NCBI GenBank assembly: GCA_028282105.1
Contig: JANQIO010000178.1
Span: 1-64,000 of the forward strand
DNA from: Halieaceae bacterium
GTDB taxonomy: Bacteria; Pseudomonadota; Gammaproteobacteria; Pseudomonadales; Halieaceae
Direction of reading: 5' to 3'
DNA: 64,000 nucleotides
Within the stretch, counting starts at the first letter, position 1; every line of letters begins with the position of its first letter. The translations under genes and the position numbers were made by a program. Positions 63,195 through 64,000 of this stretch are shown here, in pieces. Below the pieces are notes generated by a model, which ran no database searches, was not told the DNA's origin, and saw only the letters and a list, made by a program, of their open reading frames with translations.

Positions 63195-64000
63195 ATGCGA
63201 CTTCTCCACCCCTGGCTGGCGCTGGCCCTGGCGGCGGCGCTGGCCGCCTGTTCCGAATCGCCACCGGCGGGCGCTCCAGACCCGGCTGCGATGCCGCTGG
63301 ATGCAGAGACCCTGCGCCAGGAGACCCGTGCCAGCAATATCGAGATCATTCGCGACGATTACGGGGTGGCGCATGTATACGGCAAAACCGACGCCGACGC
63401 CGTGTTTGGCCTGCTCTATGCCCAGGCCGAAGACGATTTCCCGCGGGTGGAGCGCAACTACATCTGGGCCATGGGGCGCCTTGCCGAAGTAGAGGGCGAG
63501 AAAGCCTTGTTCAGCGACCTGCGGGCGCGCCTGTACATGACCGAAATCGAGGCGCGCCAGGCCTATGCCGGCGCCCCAGACTGGCTGAAGAACCTCTGCA
63601 TTGCCTTTGCCGATGGCCTCAACTACTACCTGCGCACCCATCCGGAGGTGACGCCCAGCCTGCTGACGCGATTTGAACCGTGGATGCCCATGTACTTCTT
63701 TGAGGGCTCCATCGGTGGTGACATTGAGCAGGTGCCATTGGCGGGCATCGAAGCCTTCTACGACCGCAGCGTGGATGACATTCTCGCCGGCCTGCCGGCG
63801 GCCGAGCCCGCCAGGCCACGGAACGAAAATACCGAGCCCAGCGGCTCTAACGGCATCGCCCTGGCCGGCCGGCACACCGACAGCGGCAACACCCTGTTGC
63901 TGATCAACCCCCACACCTCCTTCTACTTTCGCAGCGAGTACCACATGGTCAGCGAGGAGGGCCTCAATGCCTACGGCGCGGTGACCTGGGGACAGTTCTT
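63195..64000 (+). CDS. Penicillin-acylase (Ntn hydrolase) family lipoprotein, 3'-truncated by the window
   Basis: Lipobox LAAALAAC; IEIIRDDYGVAHVYGKTDADAVFGLLYAQAEDDFPRVE; SGSNGIALAGRHTDSGNTLLLINPH; open to the window end. Confidence 0.9.
   Translation, partial: MRLLHPWLALALAAALAACSESPPAGAPDPAAMPLDAETLRQETRASNIEIIRDDYGVAHVYGKTDADAVFGLLYAQAEDDFPRVERNYIWAMGRLAEVEGEKALFSDLRARLYMTEIEARQAYAGAPDWLKNLCIAFADGLNYYLRTHPEVTPSLLTRFEPWMPMYFFEGSIGGDIEQVPLAGIEAFYDRSVDDILAGLPAAEPARPRNENTEPSGSNGIALAGRHTDSGNTLLLINPHTSFYFRSEYHMVSEEGLNAYGAVTWGQF

Noticed and set aside
1-64000. CRISPR arrays, phage modules, known anti-phage defence operons, tRNA/rRNA genes
   Set aside because: No regularly spaced direct repeats of CRISPR type, no phage structural genes, no recognisable defence gene sets, and no tRNA-like or rRNA sequence was seen by eye; small ncRNAs cannot be excluded without covariance searches.

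Overview
This 64 kb high-GC window looks like a gammaproteobacterial chromosome, probably a marine Halieaceae/Cellvibrionales-type lineage (an inference from gene content only). It is densely coded. I saw no rRNA, tRNA, CRISPR array or intact transposase. Both edges cut genes: a thiolase on the left and a penicillin-acylase-like lipoprotein on the right. Much of the content is ordinary lipid and xenobiotic metabolism: acyl-CoA dehydrogenase, acyl-CoA synthetase, TesB, SDRs, a Rieske oxygenase, an old yellow enzyme and a haloalkane dehalogenase. There are also efflux (RND, DmeF) and housekeeping genes (ppx, pepD). Five places stand out. (1) 2.8-11.9 kb: a hybrid histidine kinase lies 3 bp upstream of a 1923-aa protein that appears to join a GMC oxidoreductase, a Cys-nucleophile alpha/beta hydrolase and a PhoD-like metallophosphatase. 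A LuxR-type response regulator is convergent with it. A membrane-anchored phytochelatin-synthase-like protease is divergent from the kinase. Three related ACTAAACYAA-type palindromes sit at the edges of this locus. (2) 47.5-53.5 kb: a tightly coupled seven-gene operon (DUF1445, pxpA, pxpB, pxpC, DUF4392, D-amino acid aminotransferase, alr) that reads as an alanine / D-glutamate / 5-oxoproline pathway. (3) 31.8-35.6 kb: a cassette-like accessory patch of small genes with inverted repeats and a hairpin. (4) 30.3-31.7 kb: a GGDEF-EAL protein degenerate in both domains, preceded by a nested hairpin. (5) Two tandem-repeat tracts, a 24-bp unit at 24.4 kb and a 66-bp unit at 57.4 kb. All calls come from reading the sequence and supplied translations. 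No database search was run.
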